A stretch of 16,235 bases of DNA from an uncultured Christensenella sp. (lineage in GTDB: Bacteria; Bacillota; Clostridia; Christensenellales; DTU072), in NCBI GenBank assembly GCA_905210905.1, contig CAJLYQ010000049.1, positions 1-16,235 on the forward strand, given 5' to 3'. The notes beneath the pieces are model-generated. The model ran no database searches. It saw nothing but the letters and a program-made list of their open reading frames with translations, and was not told the DNA's origin. Position numbers and translations under genes: made by a program. Positions 6,243 to 13,080 of the stretch are shown here, in pieces (the stretch's first letter is position 1; each line of letters opens with the position of its first letter).

Positions 6243-7732
6243 CAAGACAGGCAGGTATTTTACTTAACGTATCGAGTTTGCCGGGCAAATACGGCATAGG
6301 CGGATTTTCTTGCAACGCGGAGTATTTTCTCAACGAGTTTGCGGGAATGGGATTTAAGATATGGCAAACGTTGCCGATTACCGCGTTGGGGTTCGGCAAT
6401 TCGCCGTACAGCGGAATATCTTCGTATGCAGGGAATTTTCTTTATATCGACCCCGAGAGGCTCGGCGGACTTCTGACCAAAGAAGAACTCGCCGAAAACG
6501 AGTATAAGGGCAGTATTTACCTTACGGATTACGGTTATGCTTACGAAACGAAGTCAAAACTTTTACGCACGGCGTATTCGCGCAAAACGTACGAACTCGA
6601 AAAAGAGATAGACGCTTTTGCGAAGGACAACGAGGAGTGGATATACGACTACGCGGCGTTTATGACTTTGAAAAAAGCAAACGGAAACAAGTGCTGGGTC
6701 GAGTGGGGAGAGTACGCAAAACATTCCCGTGCGCTCGTAAAGAAAGTTTTTGAAGATTTCGGCGAAGACGCAAGGTATTACCTTTTCGAGCAGTACTGGT
6801 TTTTCAAACAGTGGGAAAGGATAAGAAAACACGCGTCGGATCTCGGTATAAAAGTTTTCGGCGATTTGCCGATTTACGTAAGTTATGACAGCGTGGACGT
6901 ATGGGCGAACACGAAATGTTTCAAACTCGACGAGAATTATAAACCCACGGAAGTAGCAGGCGTTCCGCCGGATTATTTTGCCAAAGACGGACAACTCTGG
7001 AACAATCCTTTGTACGACTACGCCGAGATGGCGAAAGACGGGTACAAGTGGTGGACGGACAGAATAAAGCACGCCGAAAAACTTTACGACGTACTCAGGA
7101 TAGACCACTTCCGCGGACTTTACGAGTACTGGGCAGTTCCTGCCGGCGCGGAAACCGCAAAAGAAGGAAAGTGGCGTAAGGGTCCCCAAAAAGCCTTGTT
7201 CGATGCCCTTAAAAAGCGCAAAGCGGATATAGAGATAATAGCGGAAGATCTCGGGATCATCGACGAACACGTCGAGAAATTCCTTGAAGAAACGGGATTT
7301 AAGGGAATGAGAGTAATGCAGTTCGGGTTTGACGGCGACAAAAACAACAAGCATTTGCCGCACAATTACGAAAAGAACTGCGTAGCGTATACGGCGACCC
7401 ACGACAACGACACCACGCTGGGGTGGTTGCTTAGTCTGGACAACGCCACGCTTGAAAGCGCGCTTAACTACGTCGCTTGCGACCCCGGATACGGCTGGGC
7501 GGACGGCGCGGGCAAATGCCGCGCGACGAGAGCGTTTATCCGCGCGGTTATGGCGAGCGTTGCGGACGTAGCGATAGTGCCGATGCAGGACCTTTGCGGT
7601 TACGGCTCGGACACGAGAATGAACACGCCCGGACAAGCGGACGGATGCTGGCGGTACAGAACGAACTATTCCGCTATAAACAGCGTCGACCACGCGTATA
7701 TCAGGAATCTTATCACGACGTACGGACGGTAA
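6239..7732 (+). CDS. malQ: 4-alpha-glucanotransferase (amylomaltase, GH77)
   Basis: The start at 6239 gives MTRQAGILLNVSSLPG, the usual beginning of the family, and overlaps the previous stop by 4 bases. The 497-residue length matches Thermus-type amylomaltases. Family landmarks appear in order: SLPGKYGIGGF, GNSPYSGISSYAGN, GDLPIYVSYDSVDVW, AGVPPDYFAKDGQLW, nucleophile Asp289 in LRIDHFRG, acid/base Glu336 in IIAEDLG, third carboxylate Asp389 in THDND, and the C-terminal QDLCGYGSDTRMNTPG. The enzyme moves alpha-1,4-glucan chains between acceptors, releasing glucose, and serves maltodextrin or glycogen metabolism in the cytoplasm. No maltose transporter or phosphorylase is nearby; instead it sits in the floA operon, 13 bp before queH, so its link to its neighbours is probably only shared transcription. 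Confidence 0.96.
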   Translation: MTRQAGILLNVSSLPGKYGIGGFSCNAEYFLNEFAGMGFKIWQTLPITALGFGNSPYSGISSYAGNFLYIDPERLGGLLTKEELAENEYKGSIYLTDYGYAYETKSKLLRTAYSRKTYELEKEIDAFAKDNEEWIYDYAAFMTLKKANGNKCWVEWGEYAKHSRALVKKVFEDFGEDARYYLFEQYWFFKQWERIRKHASDLGIKVFGDLPIYVSYDSVDVWANTKCFKLDENYKPTEVAGVPPDYFAKDGQLWNNPLYDYAEMAKDGYKWWTDRIKHAEKLYDVLRIDHFRGLYEYWAVPAGAETAKEGKWRKGPQKALFDALKKRKADIEIIAEDLGIIDEHVEKFLEETGFKGMRVMQFGFDGDKNNKHLPHNYEKNCVAYTATHDNDTTLGWLLSLDNATLESALNYVACDPGYGWADGAGKCRATRAFIRAVMASVADVAIVPMQDLCGYGSDTRMNTPGQADGCWRYRTNYSAINSVDHAYIRNLITTYGR

Positions 7733-7745
7733 AATCGGAGAGAAA

Positions 7746-8363
7746 ATGAACGTCGTAAACTACGATAAACTGATGACGGAAACGGTAAAAGGACTCGACC
7801 GCAAGCCGACGCTTTTGCTGCACAGTTGTTGCGCGCCGTGTTCTTCGTATTGCATAGAAGAACTGGTTAAGTTTTTCCGTCTGACGGTGTTTTATTACAA
7901 TCCGAATATCGATACCGACGAGGAGTACGAAAAACGGAAAAACGAGCAAAAACGCTTTATTGCCGAGTTTGCGCCCGAAGTGGAATTTATCGGAGAAGAA
8001 CACGAAAGCGAAGAGTTTTACAAGGCGGTAAAAGGGTTGGAAAACGAACCCGAAGGCGGAAAAAGGTGCAGGGTGTGTTTTGCGCTAAGACTCAGCAAAA
8101 CCGTCGAAAAAGCGAAAGAAAACGGATACGAGTTTTTTGCGACCACGCTTACGATTTCGCCGTTAAAAAACGCAAAAGTAATTAACGAAGTCGGGTTTGA
8201 ACTCGAACGAACTTACGGCGTAAAATATTTGCCGACGGATTTTAAGAAGCGCGGCGGATACCTTAGGAGTACGGTTTTGTCGGAACGGTACGGAATATAC
8301 AGGCAAAATTATTGCGGCTGCGTGTTTTCTCGTGAAAGCCGCACGGAAAAGAATCGCTTTTAA
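7746..8363 (+). CDS. queH: Epoxyqueuosine reductase QueH
   Basis: The 205-residue protein matches the QueH (former DUF208) family. Near the N-terminus is HSCCAPCSSYC, giving Cys28, Cys29, Cys32 and Cys36. Two more cysteines lie in KRCRVCFALR (Cys108, Cys111), then TTLTISPLKN, and the C-terminal NYCGC (Cys190, Cys192) before FSRESR. These cysteines hold the iron-sulphur cluster and associated metal site. QueH removes the epoxide oxygen of epoxyqueuosine in the last step of queuosine formation at the tRNA wobble position, replacing the B12-dependent QueG. CGGAG 5-9 bases upstream fixes the ATG. It is the last gene of the operon; a 169-bp gap follows, with no clear terminator hairpin that I can see. 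Confidence 0.94.
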   Translation: MNVVNYDKLMTETVKGLDRKPTLLLHSCCAPCSSYCIEELVKFFRLTVFYYNPNIDTDEEYEKRKNEQKRFIAEFAPEVEFIGEEHESEEFYKAVKGLENEPEGGKRCRVCFALRLSKTVEKAKENGYEFFATTLTISPLKNAKVINEVGFELERTYGVKYLPTDFKKRGGYLRSTVLSERYGIYRQNYCGCVFSRESRTEKNRF

Positions 8364-8532
8364 CGTTTGAAAAACGATAAAACGCAGAAAAAAGCCTTTG
8401 TCCGGAATGAAACGACTACGCAGGAAAACTCTTAAAATTGAATGAAAAACGTTGCCGTTAAATTTTCATTTAAGTAGGTTGGGTTAAGATAAGGATACGG
8501 TTACCCTTAGGGAAAGGAAAGAAGGTGTGTAT

Positions 8533-10011
8533 ATGAAGAAGAGAATGTTTCTTATCGTTGCGGTTATGCTGATATTCGTTTGTGCGGTTTGTATGACGGC
8601 GTGCAGCAATAAAGAATCGGGCGGTAAATCGGCGTACGAACTTGCCGTAGAGAACGGGTTTCAGGGCACGGTTGAAGAGTGGCTTGACAGTTTGAAAGGA
8701 ACGAACGGCAAAGACGGCGTTGACGGAAAGAACGGGACGAACGGCATTGACGGCACGGACGGTAAGGACGGAACGACGTATTTTACCATAGCCGAGTACT
8801 ACGACGCCGCGGTTAAGGCAGGGTACGACAAGGACATACTTACGTTTATCAAAGAATCCGTAGGCGCGAACGTAAAAAGCGAGCAAGCGGTCGTTGCGAA
8901 GAATTTACTTTCGTCGGTCGCGATAACGTGCGTTCACGAAGTTACTTCCACGGATATTTTCGGCAATTCGAAGACGCAGAGCGCGACGGCAGGCGGCAGC
9001 GGAGTTATTTACAAACTCGACAAAAGCAAAGGCGACGCGTACGTTATTACCAACTTCCACGTCGTGTACGAATCCACGTCGAACGCGGCGGACAAAATCA
9101 GCACGGATATAGGCGTTTATCTGTACGCAAGTTATACCGGCGAGCAAAAAATCCCGGCGACTTACGTCGGCGGATCGATGAACTACGACATAGCGGTACT
9201 TAAAATAGAAGGCAGCGAGATACTTAAAAATTCGTCTGCGGAAGCGGCGGAGTTTGCGGACAGCAACGAAGTTGCCGTAGGGCAAACCGCCATTGCCGTG
9301 GGCAACGCGAAAGGAAGCGGAATATCCGTTACGAGCGGAATAGTCAGCGTGGACAGTGAAAATCTCACGATGACGGGAGCGGACGACGAAACGACGGTTA
9401 AGTTCCGCGTTATGCGTGTGGACTGCGCGATCAACAAAGGAAACAGCGGCGGCGGACTGTTCGACGCGGACGGTAAACTTATCGGTATCGTGAACGCGAA
9501 GATGATAACCACCGATGTGGAAAACATCGGATACGCCATTCCGTCCAACATAGTCGAATACGTCGCGGAAAACGTGATCTACAACGCTTCGCAAGGGTAT
9601 TCGGGCATTAAAAAAGCCTTGCTCGGAATCACCGTAATCAGCAACGAGCCGAGAGCGGTTTACGACGCGGAAAACGGAAAAACGGTTATCGAAGAGACGG
9701 TTACGGTATACGAAAACGCGGACGAAGGCGCAATTATCGAAGAGAGCGCGCTTGCATACGAAAAGTTATTCGCCGGCGACGTTATTAAGAGCGTTGCGTT
9801 TGACAGACAATCCGACGGAACGGACGGATACGGCGAAGAAATCGCGGTGACGAGATCGTATCAGGTGGTCGATCTTATGCTTACCGTAAGACCCGGCGAC
9901 AAAATAAAAATAATGGTATTAAGACCGTACACGGAAGGAGAAACGACTGCTTACAAGCAAATCGAAGCGGAAATTACCGTTACCGAAGAAAGTGTAAGCG
10001 AAGTAAAATAA
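8533..10011 (+). CDS. htrA: Lipid-anchored HtrA-like serine protease with collagen-like stalk
   Basis: ATG at 8533 is preferred to ATG 8527 because AAGGTG (8521-8526) is then at proper distance and the signal peptide starts MKKR. The lipobox MTAC gives Cys24 as lipidation site. Residues 33-55 carry the SAYELAVENGF...EEWLDSLKG motif often found before collagen-like repeats in Firmicutes surface proteins, and 56-82 are nine Gly-X-Y triplets. The protease domain follows (about 120-355) with His176 in TNFHVV, Asp219 in NYDIAVLKI and Ser305 in GNSGGGLFD, plus IGYAIPSN of the S1C family. Residues about 360-492 form a divergent PDZ-like domain. The product probably degrades or refolds damaged proteins outside the membrane. 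Normal HtrA is anchored by a transmembrane helix; the lipid and collagen-like stalk are unusual. The stop lies 4 bp before rsmG. Confidence 0.9.
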   Translation: MKKRMFLIVAVMLIFVCAVCMTACSNKESGGKSAYELAVENGFQGTVEEWLDSLKGTNGKDGVDGKNGTNGIDGTDGKDGTTYFTIAEYYDAAVKAGYDKDILTFIKESVGANVKSEQAVVAKNLLSSVAITCVHEVTSTDIFGNSKTQSATAGGSGVIYKLDKSKGDAYVITNFHVVYESTSNAADKISTDIGVYLYASYTGEQKIPATYVGGSMNYDIAVLKIEGSEILKNSSAEAAEFADSNEVAVGQTAIAVGNAKGSGISVTSGIVSVDSENLTMTGADDETTVKFRVMRVDCAINKGNSGGGLFDADGKLIGIVNAKMITTDVENIGYAIPSNIVEYVAENVIYNASQGYSGIKKALLGITVISNEPRAVYDAENGKTVIEETVTVYENADEGAIIEESALAYEKLFAGDVIKSVAFDRQSDGTDGYGEEIAVTRSYQVVDLMLTVRPGDKIKIMVLRPYTEGETTAYKQIEAEITVTEESVSEVK

Positions 10012-10015
10012 ACGA

Positions 10016-10708
10016 ATGATAATTATCGAAGAACTTGAAAAAAACAGAATAAACTTAACCGAAGCGCAGTCTGAAAAGATGACTGCGTTTTGTCGTATTT
10101 TGCTTGAATACAACCAAAAGATGAACCTTACGAGCATAACGGACGAGCGAGAAATTGCCGTTAAGCACCTTTTAGACAGTATAAAAGGGCTTAAGTATTT
10201 GCCGGAAAAAGGTAAAATCGTGGACGTGGGCAGCGGAGCCGGGTTTCCTAGCATACCCCTTATTATTGCGGGCGAAAAGGACGGAAGAGAGTTCGTTCTG
10301 CTCGACAGTCTGCGTAAGAGAGTAGATTTTTTGAACCATATCATTAAAGAACTCGACTTAAAGAACGCGGTTGCAGTCCACGCGAGAGCGGAAGAAGAAG
10401 GGAGAAATAACAGAGAGTTTTACGATTGCGCGATAGCGAGAGCAGTTGCGCCGCTGAACGTGCTTTTGGAATACTCGATGCCCTTACTGAAAGAACACGG
10501 CGTACTCGTCGCGTACAAAGGAAAACCCGACGAAGAGATAGCGGAAGCGGAGCGCGCGATGAAAACACTTCGTTGCGAAATCAAAGCGGTTGACAGGTAC
10601 AGACTGTCGGGCGAATACGACAGAAGTTTCGTTATCGTCGAAAAAATCGGAAAAACGCCCGATAAATATCCGCGCGGACAGAACAAACCGCGAATTTTAC
10701 CTTTGTGA
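10016..10708 (+). CDS. rsmG: 16S rRNA (guanine-N7) methyltransferase RsmG
   Basis: The 230-residue protein has the RsmG signature: LLEYNQKMNLTSITDEREIAVKHLLDS at about 29-55 (here noted by the key NLTSI and KHLLDS motifs), the SAM-binding loop VDVGSGAGFPSIPL at 69-82, and LLDSLRKRVDFLN next to it. The later AIARAVAPL and LVAYKG motifs are also those of the family. It methylates N7 of G527 (E. coli numbering) of 16S rRNA in the 30S subunit. The start is 4 bp after the protease stop with only a weak ribosome binding site, which implies translational coupling. In most Firmicutes rsmG stands beside parA-parB or noc near the origin; here parB follows 58 bp later without parA. Confidence 0.95.
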   Translation: MIIIEELEKNRINLTEAQSEKMTAFCRILLEYNQKMNLTSITDEREIAVKHLLDSIKGLKYLPEKGKIVDVGSGAGFPSIPLIIAGEKDGREFVLLDSLRKRVDFLNHIIKELDLKNAVAVHARAEEEGRNNREFYDCAIARAVAPLNVLLEYSMPLLKEHGVLVAYKGKPDEEIAEAERAMKTLRCEIKAVDRYRLSGEYDRSFVIVEKIGKTPDKYPRGQNKPRILPL

Positions 10709-10711
10709 TTA

Positions 10712-10740
10712 TTTACAAAAAAGAAAATAAGTGCTAGAAT
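10712..10740 (+). promoter_or_regulatory. Extended -10 promoter of parB
   Basis: TTTACA (10712-10717) and TAGAAT (10735-10740) are 17 bases apart, with TG at 10732-10733 forming an extended -10. The expected start near 10747 leaves a 20-base leader with TAGGAG at 10755-10760. It begins just 3 bases after the rsmG stop, so parB can be expressed apart from the upstream genes. Confidence 0.75.
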
Positions 10741-10766
10741 TAAAAGAAAAACGGTAGGAGAAAAGA

Positions 10767-11642
10767 ATGGCTAAACCCGTAAAAAGAGGATTGAACGCGT
10801 TGCTTGCCAACATAGAAGACCTTAGTTCGGACGTAAAGACCGAAGATAAGATTTATAGCGTGCCGCTTGACAAACTCGTTCCCAACCCCGACCAACCGAG
10901 AAAGAGTTTTAACGAAGAGAGCCTTATCGAACTTGCCGGTTCGATCCGCAATCACGGCATAATTCAACCCCTCGTAGTCAAGAAATCGGGGGACGAATAC
11001 GTTATTATCGCAGGCGAAAGACGTTATCGCGCGGCGAAAATGGCAGGGATAAGCGAAGTTCCCGTAATCGTTAAAGAATACGATGACGTAAAAACCAAAG
11101 AAATAAGCCTTATCGAGAACCTTCAGAGAGAAGACCTTAACGCGATGGAAGAAAGCGAGGCGATACGCGAACTTATGGAAACGTACAACCTTACGCAGGA
11201 AGAGGTCGCGCAAAAACTCGGCAAAGCCCGTCCGAGCATCGCGAACACGCTCAGACTGCTCAATCTTGCCGGTGAAGTGAAAGAACTCGTAAGAAGGGAC
11301 AAACTCAGCGCGGGACACGCAAGAGCGTTGCTTGCGGTGACGAACCCCGTCCATCAGGTGGAAATGGCGAAAAAAGCCATACTCGAAGGTTGGAGCGTAA
11401 GGGAAACGGAAAAACAGGTAAAATATTATCTCAAACCCGAAACAAGACCCAACAAGATTACCGAAAAAGTCAAAGAAAAAATGTCGGTCGAGATGCGCAG
11501 TTTCGTCGACGATATGACGAGAGTTTTCTCCACGAGAGTCAGACTTATGGGTAACGAGCAAAAAGGCAGAATATCCATCGACTATTTCAGCAACGAAGAC
11601 TTGCAAAGAATTTACGAAGTAATAGAAAGTCTTAAACATTGA
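10767..11642 (+). CDS. parB: Chromosome partitioning protein ParB (Spo0J family)
   Basis: The 291-residue protein has the full ParB order. The N-terminus KRGLNALLANI (6-16) is the short motif that stimulates ParA ATPase in ParB proteins and differs from the membrane-targeting helix of Noc. The CTP-binding/N-terminal domain follows with LVPNPDQPRKSF, HGIIQPLVV and GERRYR at 83-88. The ENLQREDLNAMEE segment and the helix-turn-helix LTQEEVAQKLGKARPSIANTLRLL (about 142-165) bind parS. The C-terminal dimerisation domain closes the protein with IYEVIESLKH. ParB loads SMC on the origin region and positions chromosomes; in spore formers it also affects entry into sporulation. I see no parA next to it and no parS palindrome (TGTTTCACGTGAAACA type) in the window. 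It is followed by a strong terminator. Confidence 0.95.
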   Translation: MAKPVKRGLNALLANIEDLSSDVKTEDKIYSVPLDKLVPNPDQPRKSFNEESLIELAGSIRNHGIIQPLVVKKSGDEYVIIAGERRYRAAKMAGISEVPVIVKEYDDVKTKEISLIENLQREDLNAMEESEAIRELMETYNLTQEEVAQKLGKARPSIANTLRLLNLAGEVKELVRRDKLSAGHARALLAVTNPVHQVEMAKKAILEGWSVRETEKQVKYYLKPETRPNKITEKVKEKMSVEMRSFVDDMTRVFSTRVRLMGNEQKGRISIDYFSNEDLQRIYEVIESLKH

Positions 11643-11667
11643 TTTTTATCGAAACCGATACGATTTG

Positions 11668-11698
11668 CCGCTAAGGAAATATTTCTTAGCGGTTTTTT
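11668..11698 (+). terminator. Rho-independent terminator after parB
   Basis: CCGCTAAG (11668-11675) pairs perfectly with CTTAGCGG (11685-11692), and the stem is followed directly by TTTTTT. The 9-base loop can pair further (AAAT with ATTT). It separates parB from the sporulation operon. Confidence 0.93.
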
Positions 11699-11781
11699 AT
11701 TGCGGTTTTTCGTAAAAGCAAGACGATTTTTTATCGGATGCAAACGGTATAACTTAAAAAAATCCGTCAATAATCAGCGGT

Positions 11782-12315
11782 ATGAAAAAGAATATCGCAG
11801 TTTTGTTAGTCGTAATAATTATGGTTTTAATGCTGTTCGGCTGTGTGACAAAGGCTATGCCGAACCCCGATTTTTTGCGCATACATATCAGAGCGAACAG
11901 TAACGCGCAGGGCGATCAGGAAGTTAAACTCGCCGTAAGAGATAGCCTTATAGGGTATCTATCTCCGCTACTTCGGAATACCAAAACACGAAAAGAAGCG
12001 GAAAAAATAGTTTTGTCGCACGCCGTCGATATAGAAAGAGCGGTCGACGAACTTCTTTATTCGTGCGGTTATTTTTACGGTTGCTCTCTCGTGGTGGATA
12101 CCGAGTATTTCGAGAAAAGGACGTACGAAAATCTTACGCTCGAAGAGGGGTTTTACCGCGCGATAATACTTAATCTCGGCACGGGGAACGGGAAAAACTG
12201 GTGGTGCGTCGCTTTTCCGCCGTTATGTTTCGTTTCCGAAGACTACGACAACGTCGTGTATAAGTCGATTTTATATGAAATAGTGAAAAAATACTCGGAA
12301 AAGGAGAGAGAATGA
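11782..12315 (+). CDS. spoIIR: Stage II sporulation protein R
   Basis: The 177-residue product matches SpoIIR: FLRIHIRANSNAQGDQEVKLAVRD after the signal segment, KRTYENLTLEEGFYRAIILNLGTGNGKNWWCVAFPPLCFV near the end (recognised by RANSN, GKNWWCV and FPPLCF). SpoIIR is made in the forespore under sigma-F and secreted to the intermembrane space, where it triggers the SpoIIGA protease to process pro-sigma-E in the mother cell. It is shorter than Bacillus SpoIIR (224 residues), mostly at the C-terminus. The signal segment ends in LFGC at Cys21, which could act as a lipobox, although Phe at -2 is unusual. The ribosome binding site is weak and I find no convincing sigma-F or sigma-A promoter in the 80 bases after the parB terminator. 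The stop overlaps the sleB start as ATGA. Confidence 0.93.
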   Translation: MKKNIAVLLVVIIMVLMLFGCVTKAMPNPDFLRIHIRANSNAQGDQEVKLAVRDSLIGYLSPLLRNTKTRKEAEKIVLSHAVDIERAVDELLYSCGYFYGCSLVVDTEYFEKRTYENLTLEEGFYRAIILNLGTGNGKNWWCVAFPPLCFVSEDYDNVVYKSILYEIVKKYSEKERE

Positions 12316-13025
12316 AAAGCGCAAAAAGTGTAAAAGTAGTCAATATCGTTATGGTGGCGATACTGGTTGCCGCAACGGCGTTTACCGCCGTTTATCTGTT
12401 CGGCGGCGTTTTCGACGCGCCCGAAGAAGCGGAAGCGGCTACGGCGGTCAAGCAGGGAAGTACCGGGCAAGTAGTCCGCAATATTCAGACGAAACTCAAA
12501 AACTGGGGGTACTACAAAGGCAGCGTGGACGGCGTTTTCGGAGCGCAGACAAAGACCGCGGTGAAGAGTTTTCAGAAAAAGAACGGTCTTACCGCAGACG
12601 GAATAGTGGGGAAGAAAACCGCCGACGCGATGGGTATTACTTTGTCCGCAGGTTCGGGCGGCGGCAGCGGAACTTCGGGCGACGTTTATCTTCTGGCAAG
12701 GTTGATTAACGGCGAAGCGCGCGGCGAGCCGTACGTGGGGCAGGTTGCCGTAGGCGCGGTGGTGCTTAACAGGGTGAAAAGTTCTAAGTTTCCGAACACG
12801 GTAAGCGGCGTAATTTATCAGGCAGGGGCGTTCGACGCGGTTAAGGACGGACAAATAAACCTTGCTCCGTCGTCTTCGGCGCTGAGAGCGGCGCAGGACG
12901 CGCTCAACGGTTGGGACCCGACTTACGGGTGTCTGTATTACTACAATCCGAAAACCGCCACGAGCAAATGGATGTTGTCCAAATCCGTGCATTTAAGAAT
13001 AGGCGAACACGCGTTTTGTTTATAA
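12312..13025 (+). CDS. sleB: Spore cortex-lytic enzyme SleB (lytic transglycosylase)
   Basis: The 237-residue protein has an N-terminal membrane or signal segment (about 10-32), a PG_binding_1 domain (about 46-105; GSTGQVVRNIQTKLKNWGYY and DGVFGAQTKTAVKSFQ are its marks), a Gly/Ser linker GSGGGSGTSG at about 113-125 and a Hydrolase_2 domain from 126 to the end. Glu135 in LINGEARGE is the expected catalytic acid, and the ending RIGEHAFC is family-typical. SleB cleaves spore cortex peptidoglycan at muramic-delta-lactam sites during germination; it is made in the forespore and stays dormant. GGAG at 12303-12306 sits within the end of spoIIR, 5 bases before the ATG. Its standard partner ypeB follows, which supports SleB rather than a vegetative CwlJ-type hydrolase. 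Confidence 0.92.
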   Translation: MKSAKSVKVVNIVMVAILVAATAFTAVYLFGGVFDAPEEAEAATAVKQGSTGQVVRNIQTKLKNWGYYKGSVDGVFGAQTKTAVKSFQKKNGLTADGIVGKKTADAMGITLSAGSGGGSGTSGDVYLLARLINGEARGEPYVGQVAVGAVVLNRVKSSKFPNTVSGVIYQAGAFDAVKDGQINLAPSSSALRAAQDALNGWDPTYGCLYYYNPKTATSKWMLSKSVHLRIGEHAFCL

Positions 13026-13080
13026 AACCACTAAAAAGCGATGAAAAGCGCAAAAATCGTGACGAACGGAGTAAAAAAAT

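Noticed and set aside
6563..7693. 376-codon open frame on the minus strand opposite malQ
   Set aside because: malQ on the plus strand has all catalytic residues of its family. The antisense frame is rich in Arg, Val and Tyr with no recognisable domain and results from codon bias in malQ.
10740..11639. 299-codon open frame on the minus strand opposite parB
   Set aside because: It mirrors the whole of parB, a clear gene, has no ribosome binding site or domain, and would remove the parB promoter and terminator logic.
10016..11642. parS sites near parB
   Set aside because: I looked for the conserved 16-bp TGTTTCACGTGAAACA type palindrome and saw no convincing match in the window.
10767..11642. 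Calling the parB gene noc
   Set aside because: The N-terminus carries the KRGLNALL ParA-interaction motif of ParB rather than the amphipathic membrane helix of Noc.
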